Positions 44,996 to 53,631 are shown, counted from the stretch's first letter. The stretch: DNA of 64,000 nucleotides from Hyphomicrobiales bacterium (GCA_013214705.1 JABSRZ010000004.1:372001-436000), one strand, 5' to 3'. Notes: generated by a model from the sequence alone, not told the origin. Made by a program: numbers and translations.

Positions 44996-45691
44996 CTATC
45001 TGTTAGTCTTAAAGCTATAACTCGGAAATATTTTTTTGGACAAAACAAAGGTAGTTCGCTCATTGCTACATTCGGATATTCTTTTGCCGACATAAACATA
45101 GTCATCGTCATTCCACACCTCAACCAATTGAGATTTATCAAAAGCTTCTTTCAATCCCTGCCTAGTTTTTACTGTAAGCTGTTCTTCAGATATGGCAGGA
45201 AAATTAAACAACCAGTCCGAAGCACCGGTTTCAAGATTATGAATCAACAAGCGTTGGCAAGCATGCCTCTCACCAATAACCGCAGATAAATAAAACATCG
45301 TATAAAACGTAAATGGAATCGCCACCCCAAGGCGCAGTAGAACTGGAAAATTTATAAACTGAATTGAAATATTTAATTTCTTAAACATATTTATAATGAA
45401 TCTAGGAAATTTAAAATATCGGTCTGGATATTGAACCACCAAGATAATAAGAAAAATCAAACCGACAAATTTCCAGGAATAATCTGGAAATCTAAAACTA
45501 ATAAGATCATGAAAAACAATAAACGAAAAGAAACCATATTGAATTGCCGAAAATTCCTTATAGACTCCGATTAAGCCAAAATAACTGAAATATTTTACCA
45601 CATAATAAAAACCAGAAAAATATAGAATAGACACCAATACAGGCAAATAAATCTTCATAAACTTATCAAGATAATCCACAACGCTTTCCAA
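44996..45691 (-). CDS. unrecognised membrane protein
   Basis: A protein of up to 231 residues with about four hydrophobic segments, rich in Phe and Tyr (YLPVLVSILYFSGFYYVVKYFSYFG; FVGLIFLIILVVQYP; AIPFTFYTMFYLSAVIG), then a polar C-terminal domain of about 85 residues with two or three Cys. No family is evident. The start is uncertain: TTG at 45691 or GTG at 45679. The base composition is visibly more AT-rich than the neighbours. Together with the exported protein that follows it may form a two-gene envelope module acquired by transfer. Confidence 0.55.
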   Translation of the reverse strand: MESVVDYLDKFMKIYLPVLVSILYFSGFYYVVKYFSYFGLIGVYKEFSAIQYGFFSFIVFHDLISFRFPDYSWKFVGLIFLIILVVQYPDRYFKFPRFIINMFKKLNISIQFINFPVLLRLGVAIPFTFYTMFYLSAVIGERHACQRLLIHNLETGASDWLFNFPAISEEQLTVKTRQGLKEAFDKSQLVEVWNDDDYVYVGKRISECSNERTTFVLSKKIFPSYSFKTNR

Positions 45692-45855
45692 TCACTAGTT
45701 GTAATTAGCATTAAGCCACTATAGGTTATCTTAAGTAAATATCAATAACTTTATTTTTATATAGAATTTATCGTTCATCCAGCATTCGAATGTCGATGAT
45801 CCAATTCGGCAGTGTTACGCATTAGTGATAATTTAATAGGCTGGCTTCAAAGCCA

Positions 45856-46338
45856 TTATTTGCGCGCGCGGGCGGTTTTAAACCGTGCCAAAACGTCCTT
45901 TTGGTCGCCTTCATCAATCAACGAAAACAAGCCTTCACACACATTTCGGTAAGCATCGGCGCTTAACGCCTTCATGCTTGTCGATATCCGCTCAAGTTGA
46001 ATTTCAACCAGCTTATCTGCCAGTTTTTGGCCTTTGGCGGTTAGGTATAAATGCCGCCGGCGTTTGTCGCCATCACCTTGTTTTTGATAGATAAACTCTT
46101 CTTCTATCAATTGTTTCAACACCCGGTTTAAACTCTGTTTGGTCACCCGCAAAATATCCAACAATTCGGCCACCATTAAGCCAGGGTTGCGCGATACAAA
46201 ATGCAAAGTGCGGTGGTGCGCGCGGCCAAAACCATACGCCAATAGCTCACTATCTGGCTCGGCAGTAAAATCTCGATACGCAAAAAACAGCAATTCGATA
46301 AGCTCTGCATAGCCCTGTTGGGTTTTATCAAATTTCAT
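45856..46338 (-). CDS. MarR-family transcriptional regulator
   Basis: A 160-residue winged-helix regulator. The DNA-binding core is VSRNPGLMVAELLDILRVTKQSLNRVLKQLIEEEFIYQKQGDGDKRRRHLYLTAKGQKL, with the beta-wing (GDKRRRHLYLT) typical of MarR proteins. The N- and C-terminal helices form the dimer interface. It is divergent from two tandem branched-chain aminotransferases. Both predicted promoters share a 15-bp palindrome, so it most likely controls its own gene and the aminotransferases. The ligand is unknown; a branched-chain keto acid is a reasonable guess. Confidence 0.9.
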   Translation of the reverse strand: MKFDKTQQGYAELIELLFFAYRDFTAEPDSELLAYGFGRAHHRTLHFVSRNPGLMVAELLDILRVTKQSLNRVLKQLIEEEFIYQKQGDGDKRRRHLYLTAKGQKLADKLVEIQLERISTSMKALSADAYRNVCEGLFSLIDEGDQKDVLARFKTARARK

Positions 46339-46397
46339 ATTTTTGCCTTATAAGTATCAATCACTTAATCAGTAGCAGATTCGAAATGCTTTTTCAC

Positions 46398-46460
46398 GTA
46401 TAAAAATAATCCTAATAATACGTCAACATTGTTGACATTTAATTCGACAAATGTTACATA
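46398..46460. promoter_or_regulatory. back-to-back marR/ilvE promoters with shared palindrome
   Basis: Rightward: TTGACA (46432-46437), 17 bp, TACATA (46455-46460). Leftward: TTGACG (46426-46421), 17 bp, TTATAC (46403-46398). The perfect 15-bp palindrome GTCAACA-T-TGTTGAC (46422-46436) covers nearly all of both -35 boxes. A MarR dimer bound there would block both promoters at once. Confidence 0.75.
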
Positions 46461-46474
46461 TTTTCTACTGTTTT

Positions 46475-46519
46475 GGTAATTATATTCCATAATATTCTCA
46501 TTTGCGGAATATAATTACC
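46475..46519. repeat. 14-bp perfect inverted repeat in the ilvE leader
   Basis: GGTAATTATATTCC (46475-46488) and GGAATATAATTACC (46506-46519) are perfect inverted copies around a 17-base loop. It lies downstream of the predicted -10 and just before the ilvE ribosome site (AAGGA at 46536-46540). It could be two extra operator sites, spaced 31 bp centre to centre, or an RNA hairpin in the 5' leader. Confidence 0.85.
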
Positions 46520-46547
46520 GAAAACTATTTTGACCAAGGATTATAAC

Positions 46548-47426
46548 ATGTCATTATCTAGTTTCGAAAACAAGCCCGGTTACATCTGGTTAAATGGCCA
46601 ATTCATCCCATGGGCCGATAATTACGAGCATTTACTTTCGCACGCTTTGCATTATGGCAGCAGCGTGTTCGAGGGCGACCGTGCATATAATGGCAAGATT
46701 TTTGAGCTGGAACAGCATACCAGCCGGTTGTTCGAATCGGCACGTATTTTGGATATTAAAATACCCTATTCAGAAGACGAAATAAATCAAGCCTGCATCG
46801 ATACGTTAAAAAAGCAAGGCTTTACAGACGCTTATATACGCCCCTATGTATGGCGCGGCGTTGGCTCTAGCCTCACCATAGCCCCGCGTGATGCCAAGAT
46901 AAATGTGCTCATCGCCATGTGGGAATGGCCAAGCTATTATAATGAAGAGGAATTAATGCAAGGCATTAAACTTTGCTTTGCCGAATATAAGCGCCCCGCC
47001 CCCGACACCGCGCCTTATAAAGCCAAAGCCGCCGGCCTCTATGTTATTTGCACCATTTCCAAGCACAAAGCCGAGGCCAAAGGCTATAGCGATGCGTTGA
47101 TGTTAGATTATCAAGGCAATGTCGCCGAGGCCACATCGGCCAACATATTCTTTGTTAAAAATGGTGAGTTACACACCCCAAAAGCCGATAGCTTTTTAAA
47201 CGGCATCACCCGCCGCACAATTATGAAACTGGCCGAACAGCACGGCATTAAAGTGGTCGAGCGCCAGATAAAACCCAGTGAGCTGGACGATTTCGATGAA
47301 TGTTTCTTAACCGGCACTGCCGCCGAGGTTACCCCGGTCTCGGTCATCGAAAACCACACATATAAACCCGCGCAAGTGACATTAAAACTGATGCAAGCTT
47401 ATTATGAATTGGTCGGCAAATCTTAA
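46548..47426 (+). CDS. ilvE: branched-chain amino acid aminotransferase, first copy
   Basis: A fold-type IV aminotransferase of 292 residues for the last step of valine, leucine and isoleucine synthesis or the first step of their breakdown. Typical parts: PGYIWLNGQFIPW, HYGSSVFEGDRAYNGKIFELEQHTSRLFESARIL, the PLP lysine in APYKAKAAGLYVI, and DALMLDYQGNVAEATSANIFFVKNGELHTP. AAGGA precedes the ATG at 46548. A close paralog follows 42 bases downstream, and a MarR gene is divergent, which suggests a regulated rather than housekeeping unit. Confidence 0.93.
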   Translation: MSLSSFENKPGYIWLNGQFIPWADNYEHLLSHALHYGSSVFEGDRAYNGKIFELEQHTSRLFESARILDIKIPYSEDEINQACIDTLKKQGFTDAYIRPYVWRGVGSSLTIAPRDAKINVLIAMWEWPSYYNEEELMQGIKLCFAEYKRPAPDTAPYKAKAAGLYVICTISKHKAEAKGYSDALMLDYQGNVAEATSANIFFVKNGELHTPKADSFLNGITRRTIMKLAEQHGIKVVERQIKPSELDDFDECFLTGTAAEVTPVSVIENHTYKPAQVTLKLMQAYYELVGKS

Positions 47427-47468
47427 TGCCTTCGCTATATAAACAAATAGATTATTTTAGGAGAGACT

Positions 47469-48338
47469 ATGACCAATTTAACATTTGACAAGCTACCGGG
47501 TTACATTTGGATGAATGGCCAATTCATCAACTGGTCAGACGCAAAAGTGCATGTAATCAACCACGCTATGCACTATGCTAGCAGCGTGTTCGAAGGCAAC
47601 CGTGCCTATAATGGCAAAATTTTTAAGCTAGAACAACATACCGAACGCTTGTTTAAATCTGCCGAAATATTGGATATGGAAATCCCCCATTCCGTTGCCG
47701 AAATTAACCAAGCTTGTGTTGATATTTTGGCCAAACAAGGCCTAAAAAGTGCCTATTTGCGCCCCATCGTGTGGCGCGGGTCTGAGCAAATGGGCATTAG
47801 CGCCCAAAATACCACCATTAATGTCGCCATCGCAGTGTGGGAATGGCCGAGCTATTTCTCTCTGGCCGACACCATGAAGGGCATCCGCCTAACTGCCGCA
47901 AAATATCGCCGCCCCGCGCCCGATACCGCGCCGTTTCGCGCCAAAGCCGCGGGTCTTTATATGATTTGCACCTTGTCAAAACATGCTGCCGAGGCCAAAG
48001 GCTATAATGACGCGCTGATGCTCGATCATCAAGGCAACATTGCCGAATCCACCGGCTCAAACATATTTTTTGTTAAAAATGGCGAGCTTCACACGCCCGA
48101 CCCAACTAGCTTTTTAGATGGCATCACCCGACAAACCGTCATTCAATTGGCGCAACAAGCCGGCATAAAAGTCGTTGTGCGTGACATCAGCCCGAGTGAA
48201 TTGCCTAGTTTCGATGAATGCTTCTTATGCGGCACAGCCATGGAGATTATGCCGGTTGCCGAAATAGATGAGCATCGCTTCACCCCGGCAGGCATCACCC
48301 AACAATTAATTGAGGCCTATATTCAATTGCATGGCTAA
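47469..48338 (+). CDS. ilvE: branched-chain amino acid aminotransferase, second copy
   Basis: A 289-residue paralog of the preceding gene with the same motifs: PGYIWMNGQFINW, HYASSVFEGNRAYNGKIFKLEQHTERLF, APFRAKAAGLYMI with the PLP lysine, and MLDHQGNIAESTGSNIFFVKNGELHTP. Much of the core is identical to the first copy, but the region after the active site differs (QMGISAQNTTINVAIAVWEW versus SSLTIAPRDAKINVLIAMWEW), so it could have a different substrate range. AGGAG lies 5 bases before the ATG. The stop is 2 bases from the stop of the convergent DUF2842 gene. Confidence 0.92.
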   Translation: MTNLTFDKLPGYIWMNGQFINWSDAKVHVINHAMHYASSVFEGNRAYNGKIFKLEQHTERLFKSAEILDMEIPHSVAEINQACVDILAKQGLKSAYLRPIVWRGSEQMGISAQNTTINVAIAVWEWPSYFSLADTMKGIRLTAAKYRRPAPDTAPFRAKAAGLYMICTLSKHAAEAKGYNDALMLDHQGNIAESTGSNIFFVKNGELHTPDPTSFLDGITRQTVIQLAQQAGIKVVVRDISPSELPSFDECFLCGTAMEIMPVAEIDEHRFTPAGITQQLIEAYIQLHG

Positions 48339-48340
48339 GC

Positions 48341-48562
48341 TTAGCGCTTTATCAAATCATCCATCCAGCGGAATAATTTAATAACCGGGAATATCCAAAT
48401 AATGCCAGCGACGGCAAAATAGCTTATTTCCCAACCAACGCCTTTGCCCAACACCAACCATTCGCCCAGCGCTGCGGCCAAAAACACATATATGGTCAGG
48501 TATATAATAACCACCATTATACCAATGAGTTTGCGGTTTCGCTCACTAGGTTTATACGCCAT
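48341..48562 (-). CDS. DUF2842 family small membrane protein
   Basis: A 73-residue protein that begins MAYKPSERNRKLIGI, the mark of the alphaproteobacterial DUF2842 family, and has two hydrophobic helices (VVIIYLTIYVFLAAAL and YFAVAGIIWIFPVIKLFRWM). The function is unknown. AAGGA lies 6 bases before the ATG at 48562; a longer open frame upstream has no ribosome site and would exceed family length. It is divergent from the heme A synthase gene. Confidence 0.88.
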   Translation of the reverse strand: MAYKPSERNRKLIGIMVVIIYLTIYVFLAAALGEWLVLGKGVGWEISYFAVAGIIWIFPVIKLFRWMDDLIKR

Positions 48563-48687
48563 GCTGTGTCCTTTATTCGCCTCAAATGTTAACTTCAAAT
48601 AGTCGGCTATGGCGATTTTGTCAATATTGACTTGTAATTTGATGCCATATTTTTTAACAATGGCCATCATAACTTTTCAGGCTTTAC

Positions 48688-49815
48688 ATGATTTCTCATC
48701 CGCACACAAGTTGGCACACCCATCCATCCACCCCACAAATTCCGGCCGGGCAGATTTTGGCCCAGCAAATTTGGTTGTGGGTCATTTGCATTTTCATTGG
48801 CCTCATGGTGGTGGTTGGCGGCGCCACCCGGCTGACAAATAGCGGCCTCTCCATCACCGAATGGCAGCCGATAATGGGCGCAATTCCGCCGCTTAACCAA
48901 ACCGATTGGCTGATAGCCTTTGAGAAATACAAATTAATTCCCGAATATTTGGCCGAACATGCCGACATGAATGTCGAAACCTTCAAATATATTTTTTGGT
49001 GGGAATGGTCACATCGGTTTTTAGGCCGGTTTGTTGGCATCCTATGGTTTGTGCCGTTTGTTTATTTTTGGGCGCGCAAACAAATCCCGCAAAGCTATTG
49101 GGGCAAGTTTTTAATTTTGGGCATTCTGGGCGGCGCACAAGGCGCACTGGGCTGGTATATGGTCATGAGCGGCCTCATCGAGCGCACAGATGTCAGCCAA
49201 TATCGCTTGGCGGCCCATTTGGGTTTGGCCATTTTTTTGCTGGCTTTAAGTTTTTGGTATGCGCTAGAGCTTGGCCACATGCGCCGATCCCAAGCTGGAT
49301 ATGCCGCAAATATTAATGCCCCTAAAATTAGCAACAATGTCATCACCCGCAAACGCGGACCGTTCGCTTGGTTTTTATTGGCCATTATATTCATTCAAAT
49401 TTTGCTCGGCGCTTTGGTTGCAGGTACCGATGCCGGCATGGCCTATAACACTTGGCCATTAATGGGCGATCTGTTCATCCCCGATGGCTTGTATGAGTTA
49501 ACCCCGGCTTGGCTTTCGGCGTTTGAAAATGTCACCACCATCCAATTTAACCACCGCATTTTGGCCTATTTCATCATTATTCTGGTCGGCATTCAGGCGG
49601 TGTTTATCTATAAAAACCCAGCCAATAATAAAAAACTGCGGCGCTCACTTATTTGGGTTAAAATTTTGCTTTTGCTTCAAATTGTCCTCGGCATTATGAC
49701 TTTGCTAACATTTGTACAATTGCACATCGCGCTTGCCCATCAAATTGGTGCGGTTTTACTGCTCATTGCCACCATCAACCATGTGTATAAAATCGCCCAT
49801 GAACATTTATCCTAA
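48688..49815 (+). CDS. ctaA: heme A synthase (CtaA/COX15)
   Basis: Oxidises the C8 methyl of heme O to the formyl group of heme A for aa3-type cytochrome oxidase. The 375-residue protein has about eight membrane helices. Conserved histidine sites are visible: EWSHRFLGRFVGI, LAAHLGLAIFLL, FNHRILAYF and LAHQIGAVLLL, together with GGATRLTNSGLSITEWQPIMGAIPP, which marks the COX15 type of alphaproteobacteria. It implies aerobic respiration with an aa3 oxidase. Other cytochrome oxidase genes are not in this window. Confidence 0.95.
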   Translation: MISHPHTSWHTHPSTPQIPAGQILAQQIWLWVICIFIGLMVVVGGATRLTNSGLSITEWQPIMGAIPPLNQTDWLIAFEKYKLIPEYLAEHADMNVETFKYIFWWEWSHRFLGRFVGILWFVPFVYFWARKQIPQSYWGKFLILGILGGAQGALGWYMVMSGLIERTDVSQYRLAAHLGLAIFLLALSFWYALELGHMRRSQAGYAANINAPKISNNVITRKRGPFAWFLLAIIFIQILLGALVAGTDAGMAYNTWPLMGDLFIPDGLYELTPAWLSAFENVTTIQFNHRILAYFIIILVGIQAVFIYKNPANNKKLRRSLIWVKILLLLQIVLGIMTLLTFVQLHIALAHQIGAVLLLIATINHVYKIAHEHLS

Positions 49816-49856
49816 TCTGCCTTAAGATTGGCGCATTTAAACCTTATTCAACCATT

Positions 49857-50168
49857 ATGAAAATGCTAAAACTCAAAACCTATATTTTCATGTTAAGCGC
49901 CGCTTTGGCTCTAGCTGTGCCCAACGTATCTTTCGCGTCTATCATCACCATCGAGCTGCAAATCGAAAAAATGCAGAATCTTACCGATCAATATAAAGTC
50001 CGCAAAATATTGTCATCACTCGATGGCATCCAAAAAGTCATATTGGTCGATGGCGACACCATAATTTTTGTAACTTTTGATGATGATTTAAGCAGCCTAT
50101 TCGATGTAAAAACCGCTTTGTCTGTACAGGGTTACCCCACGCAAAGCCTCCAACCCGTTAGCCAATAG
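49857..50168 (+). CDS. small exported protein with an HMA-like pattern
   Basis: A 103-residue protein with a signal peptide (FMLSAALALAVPNVSFAS) and a mature part of about 72 residues in a beta-alpha-beta-beta-alpha-beta order (IITIELQIEKMQ, VRKILSSLDGIQKVILV, GDTIIFVTFDD, DVKTALSVQGYPTQSL). This looks like the heavy-metal-associated fold, but the CxxC metal loop is missing; there is no Cys in the mature part. No family is recognised with certainty. It lies 41 bases after ctaA on the same strand and might be cotranscribed. Confidence 0.6.
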   Translation: MKMLKLKTYIFMLSAALALAVPNVSFASIITIELQIEKMQNLTDQYKVRKILSSLDGIQKVILVDGDTIIFVTFDDDLSSLFDVKTALSVQGYPTQSLQPVSQ

Positions 50169-50292
50169 TCGGCTATTGTTAACCAAATCTAGCAAAATCC
50201 AAAATTTTTCAAATTAATTTTGCTTTGGGCTTGTAGTTGCGTTTAGAAGCTTTATATCTGCATACAGTTTCTATTTTGCGAGTCTTGTATAC

Positions 50293-51243
50293 ATGTTAGA
50301 ATATTTTCAATTAATTGGTGGTCTGGTATTGTTGCTAATCGCCGGCGATGCACTGGTTTCAGGTGCCGCTAGCTTGGCCATTAAATTCAAAGTTTCCCCC
50401 CTGCTTATTGGCCTCACCATCATTGCTTTTGGCACCAGCGCGCCCGAGCTATTTGTGTCGCTAAAAGCCGCATTTAATGGCACACCCGGCATTGCCATCG
50501 GCAATGTGGTTGGCTCTAACATTGCCAATATATTACTCGTGCTAGGTTTGCCAGCCATATTTTACAATATGAATGCCGACAATGCCGACATCCGCAAAAA
50601 TATGAAAATCGTTATGTTCGCCTCGTTGGTATTTATCGCTTTGGTGCTCACCGGGCTATTGCTCTGGTGGCACGGCACTATATTGTTTTTGGGCATTATA
50701 TTATTTCTATTTTTCGAAGCTAAAAATTCACACAATGCCCGCAAAAATGGCGAATATGATTATTCCGAGATCCAAGACGAGTTAGATGTCGTGCCAAAAC
50801 GTGGCTGGAAAATAACCCTATTCATTCTGTTTGGCATTACCGGCCTGCCATTTGGCGCGCATTATTTGGTCGAAGGTGCCAGCACCATCGCGCTCGATTT
50901 CGGCATATCCGAAGCTGCCATTGGCTTAAGCATTGTGGCTTTGGGCACCAGCCTGCCAGAGCTGGCAGCCGTATTCTCCAGCGTCAGGCGCAAAGAGGCA
51001 GATCTGGCAATCGGCAACATTTTGGGCAGCAACCTATTTAACATGTTGGCGGTTATGGGTTTAACCTCTATCATCCACCCTGTTGCCATCCCAAGCTCAA
51101 TCATTAATGTCGATATTTGGATCATGCTGGCGGTGACAATATTGTTATATTTGGTTATTTTCCGCATTAAAAAAATCAATACAATCATCGGTGTGACTTT
51201 TTCATCTCTGTATTTAATCTATATGTATGTGGTTTTGGCCTAA
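50293..51243 (+). CDS. CaCA-family calcium/sodium antiporter (YrbG-like)
   Basis: A 316-residue inner-membrane exchanger with ten predicted helices in two inverted halves. The alpha-repeat motifs are FGTSAPELFVSLKAA with GNVVGSNIANILLVLG in the first half and LGTSLPELAAVFSSV with GNILGSNLFNMLAVMG in the second; their acidic residues bind cations. A middle charged loop (EYDYSEIQDELDVVPKRG) separates the halves. It is followed 9 bases later by folB on the same strand. Confidence 0.93.
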   Translation: MLEYFQLIGGLVLLLIAGDALVSGAASLAIKFKVSPLLIGLTIIAFGTSAPELFVSLKAAFNGTPGIAIGNVVGSNIANILLVLGLPAIFYNMNADNADIRKNMKIVMFASLVFIALVLTGLLLWWHGTILFLGIILFLFFEAKNSHNARKNGEYDYSEIQDELDVVPKRGWKITLFILFGITGLPFGAHYLVEGASTIALDFGISEAAIGLSIVALGTSLPELAAVFSSVRRKEADLAIGNILGSNLFNMLAVMGLTSIIHPVAIPSSIINVDIWIMLAVTILLYLVIFRIKKINTIIGVTFSSLYLIYMYVVLA

Positions 51244-51252
51244 AGGGAATTT

Positions 51253-51636
51253 ATGATCACCAATCTAGCCGATCAACAGCAAAATTTACGCCACATATTT
51301 GTCCATGGGCTAAAACTCAAAGCCTCTATCGGGGTTTATGATCACGAAAAAACCCGCCAACAAATGGTCATCATCAGTGTCGATTTGGCAGTGGCCGAAA
51401 CCACCCCCCATCATGATGACATCGAAAATGTGGTTTGTTACAAAACCATCGTTAACCAAATAGAAGCCTATATAGCGGCTGGCCATGTGCAATTGGTCGA
51501 AACTATGGCCGAACAAATTGCCGATATTTGTTTAAAAAACCCCCAAGTTAAGCGGGTTTTGGTCAAAATAGAAAAGCCGGAAGCTTTTGCCCATGCCACC
51601 TCCGTCGGGGTCATTATCGAGCGTTTGCAAGTCTAA
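51253..51636 (+). CDS. folB: dihydroneopterin aldolase
   Basis: Converts 7,8-dihydroneopterin to 6-hydroxymethyl-dihydropterin in folate synthesis. Family parts in the 127 residues are IFVHGLKLKASIGVYDHEKTRQQMVIISVDLAVAE, CYKTIVNQIEAYIAAGHVQLVETMAEQIADICL and the C-terminal RVLVKIEKPEAFAHATSVGVIIER, with Glu and Lys of the active site in KIEKPEA. No other folate gene is close. AAGGGAA lies before the start; it may be cotranscribed with the antiporter gene. Confidence 0.93.
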   Translation: MITNLADQQQNLRHIFVHGLKLKASIGVYDHEKTRQQMVIISVDLAVAETTPHHDDIENVVCYKTIVNQIEAYIAAGHVQLVETMAEQIADICLKNPQVKRVLVKIEKPEAFAHATSVGVIIERLQV

Positions 51637-51711
51637 ATATATCGCTGCACATCAGCGATTATTTAACCATTTCAAATTGCCAAATCTCATCAGGTCTGCT
51701 AAGAACAAATA

Positions 51712-53571
51712 ATGAACGATGTTATATCTGGCCCCGAGCTTATAAAACAATATGCCAAAACTTTACCAAGCAAACCCGGCGTTTACCGCATGTTTGCCAA
51801 AGATGGCCGCCTGCTTTATGTCGGCAAAGCCAAAAGCTTGGTAAACCGCGTCAACAGCTATACCCGCATCTCTAGCCAGTCAAACCGCATCGTCAATATG
51901 ATCTTGCAAACCCATAGCATGGAATTTGTCACCACCCAGAGCGAGGCCGAAGCTTTACTGCTCGAGGCCAACCTCATCAAACGCTTGCAACCCAAATATA
52001 ACATCCTGTTGCGCGATGACAAAAGCTTCCCGTATATTTTCATCAAACGCGACCATGAAGCGGCACAAATTATAAAACATCGCGGTGCGCGCAAGGCCAA
52101 AGGCCAATATTTTGGCCCATTCGCCGCCACCGGCGCGGTTAACCGCACCATTTCTATTTTGCAACGGGCGTTTTTATTGCGCACCTGTTCCGATAGCTAT
52201 TACAACGCCCGCTCGCGCCCGTGTCTATTATACCAAATCAAACGCTGTTCAGCGCCCTGCACTGGCGAAATTACGCTTGAGGCCTATGACCAATTGGTCG
52301 GCCAAGCGGAGGATTTCCTACAAGGCAAATCTAGCCATATTAAACAAGAAATTCAGGCCAAAATGGCCGAAGCGTCTGAGGATATGGAATATGAATTAGC
52401 TGCGTTTTATCGTGATAGAATGAGCGCGCTAACCATGATTCAAAGCGATGACAGCGTCAACCCCACCACAATTGTCGAAGGCGATATCTTTGCCCTACAT
52501 CAACAAGGTGGGCAAGTTGCCATTCAGGTATTTTTCATCCGCGCCGGGCAAAATTGGGGCAACCGATGTTATTACCCAAAAATAGACAAAAGCCATGAGC
52601 CAGATGATATTTTGGCCAGTTTCATCGCCCAATTTTACGACAATAAACCCTGCCCAAAACAGCTCATTGTATCACATGAACTGCCTAACGCTGCTTTGCT
52701 AGCAGAAGCTTTGGCCAGCCGCATCGGCCATAAAGTCGAAATTATCCACCCCAAGCGCGGCGACAAAATGAACATGATGAAACAGGCCTTGCGCAACGCG
52801 CAAGAAGCTTTGGGGCGCAAATTGGCCGAAACTTCTAGTCAAAAGAAATTGCTATCGCAAGTTGGTGAAAAATTTGGCTTAACCGACATGCCCGAGCGGA
52901 TAGAAATTTACGACAATAGCCATATTTCGGGCAGTCATGCCATTGGCGCTATGGTGGTTGCCGGTGTCGAAGGCTTTCTAAAAAGCCAATATCGCAAGTT
53001 TAACATTAAGTCAGACATTGCCGCCGGTGATGATTATGGCATGATGCGCGAAGTGTTAACCCGCCGCTTTAAACGCATGCTGGCCGAACAAGATGACCCG
53101 ACAAAACAAAGCATCATTCCGCAAAAACCCGACATTGTATTTGTCGATGGTGGCAAAGGTCAATTGTCGATAGCGGTAGACGTGTTTAAAGAGTTGAACA
53201 TCGATGACATTATTTTAGTCGGCATCGCCAAAGGGCCCGAGCGCAATGCCGGCCGTGAGACATTCTACCTGCCAGATGGCACAAATTTCATGCTGCCACC
53301 CAAAGACCCGGTGCTTTATTATATGCAGCGCATGCGCGATGAAGCCCATAGATTTGCCATCGGCACTCACCGCGCCAAACGCAGCAAAGCCCTCATTAAA
53401 AGCCCGTTAGATGAAATTTCCAGCATCGGCGCCAGCCGTAAAAAAGCCTTGCTCAACCACTTTGGCAGCGCCAAAGCCGTATCAGGCGCCAGCGCCAAAA
53501 ACATCGCCTTAGTGGGCGGCATCAGCCAAAAACTAGCTCAACATATTTACGACCATTTCCACGAAGATTGA
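51712..53571 (+). CDS. uvrC: excinuclease ABC subunit C
   Basis: Makes both incisions of nucleotide excision repair. Order of domains: N-terminal GIY-YIG nuclease (KPGVYRMFAKDGRLLYVGKAKSL), cysteine cluster around CSDSYYNARSRPCLLYQIKRCSAPC, UVR motif (QAKMAEASEDMEYELAAFYRDRMSAL), RNase H-like nuclease with its catalytic Asp in DNSHISGS and VDGGKGQLS, and C-terminal helix-hairpin-helix pair (SPLDEISSIGASRKKALLNHFGSAKAV). The 619 residues are normal. pgsA follows after a structured gap and a small lipoprotein gene, a variant of the usual uvrC-pgsA pair. Confidence 0.97.
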   Translation: MNDVISGPELIKQYAKTLPSKPGVYRMFAKDGRLLYVGKAKSLVNRVNSYTRISSQSNRIVNMILQTHSMEFVTTQSEAEALLLEANLIKRLQPKYNILLRDDKSFPYIFIKRDHEAAQIIKHRGARKAKGQYFGPFAATGAVNRTISILQRAFLLRTCSDSYYNARSRPCLLYQIKRCSAPCTGEITLEAYDQLVGQAEDFLQGKSSHIKQEIQAKMAEASEDMEYELAAFYRDRMSALTMIQSDDSVNPTTIVEGDIFALHQQGGQVAIQVFFIRAGQNWGNRCYYPKIDKSHEPDDILASFIAQFYDNKPCPKQLIVSHELPNAALLAEALASRIGHKVEIIHPKRGDKMNMMKQALRNAQEALGRKLAETSSQKKLLSQVGEKFGLTDMPERIEIYDNSHISGSHAIGAMVVAGVEGFLKSQYRKFNIKSDIAAGDDYGMMREVLTRRFKRMLAEQDDPTKQSIIPQKPDIVFVDGGKGQLSIAVDVFKELNIDDIILVGIAKGPERNAGRETFYLPDGTNFMLPPKDPVLYYMQRMRDEAHRFAIGTHRAKRSKALIKSPLDEISSIGASRKKALLNHFGSAKAVSGASAKNIALVGGISQKLAQHIYDHFHED

Positions 53572-53603
53572 AACTATCGGCACAAACTTACCGCATAACT
53601 CCC

Positions 53604-53631
53604 GTTCTAAAAACTCATGTGTTTTTAGAAC
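53604..53631. repeat. 11-bp perfect hairpin after uvrC
   Basis: GTTCTAAAAAC (53604-53614) and GTTTTTAGAAC (53621-53631) pair perfectly around a 6-base loop, 32 bases after the uvrC stop. There is no trailing T-tract, so its action as a terminator is uncertain. Confidence 0.8.
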
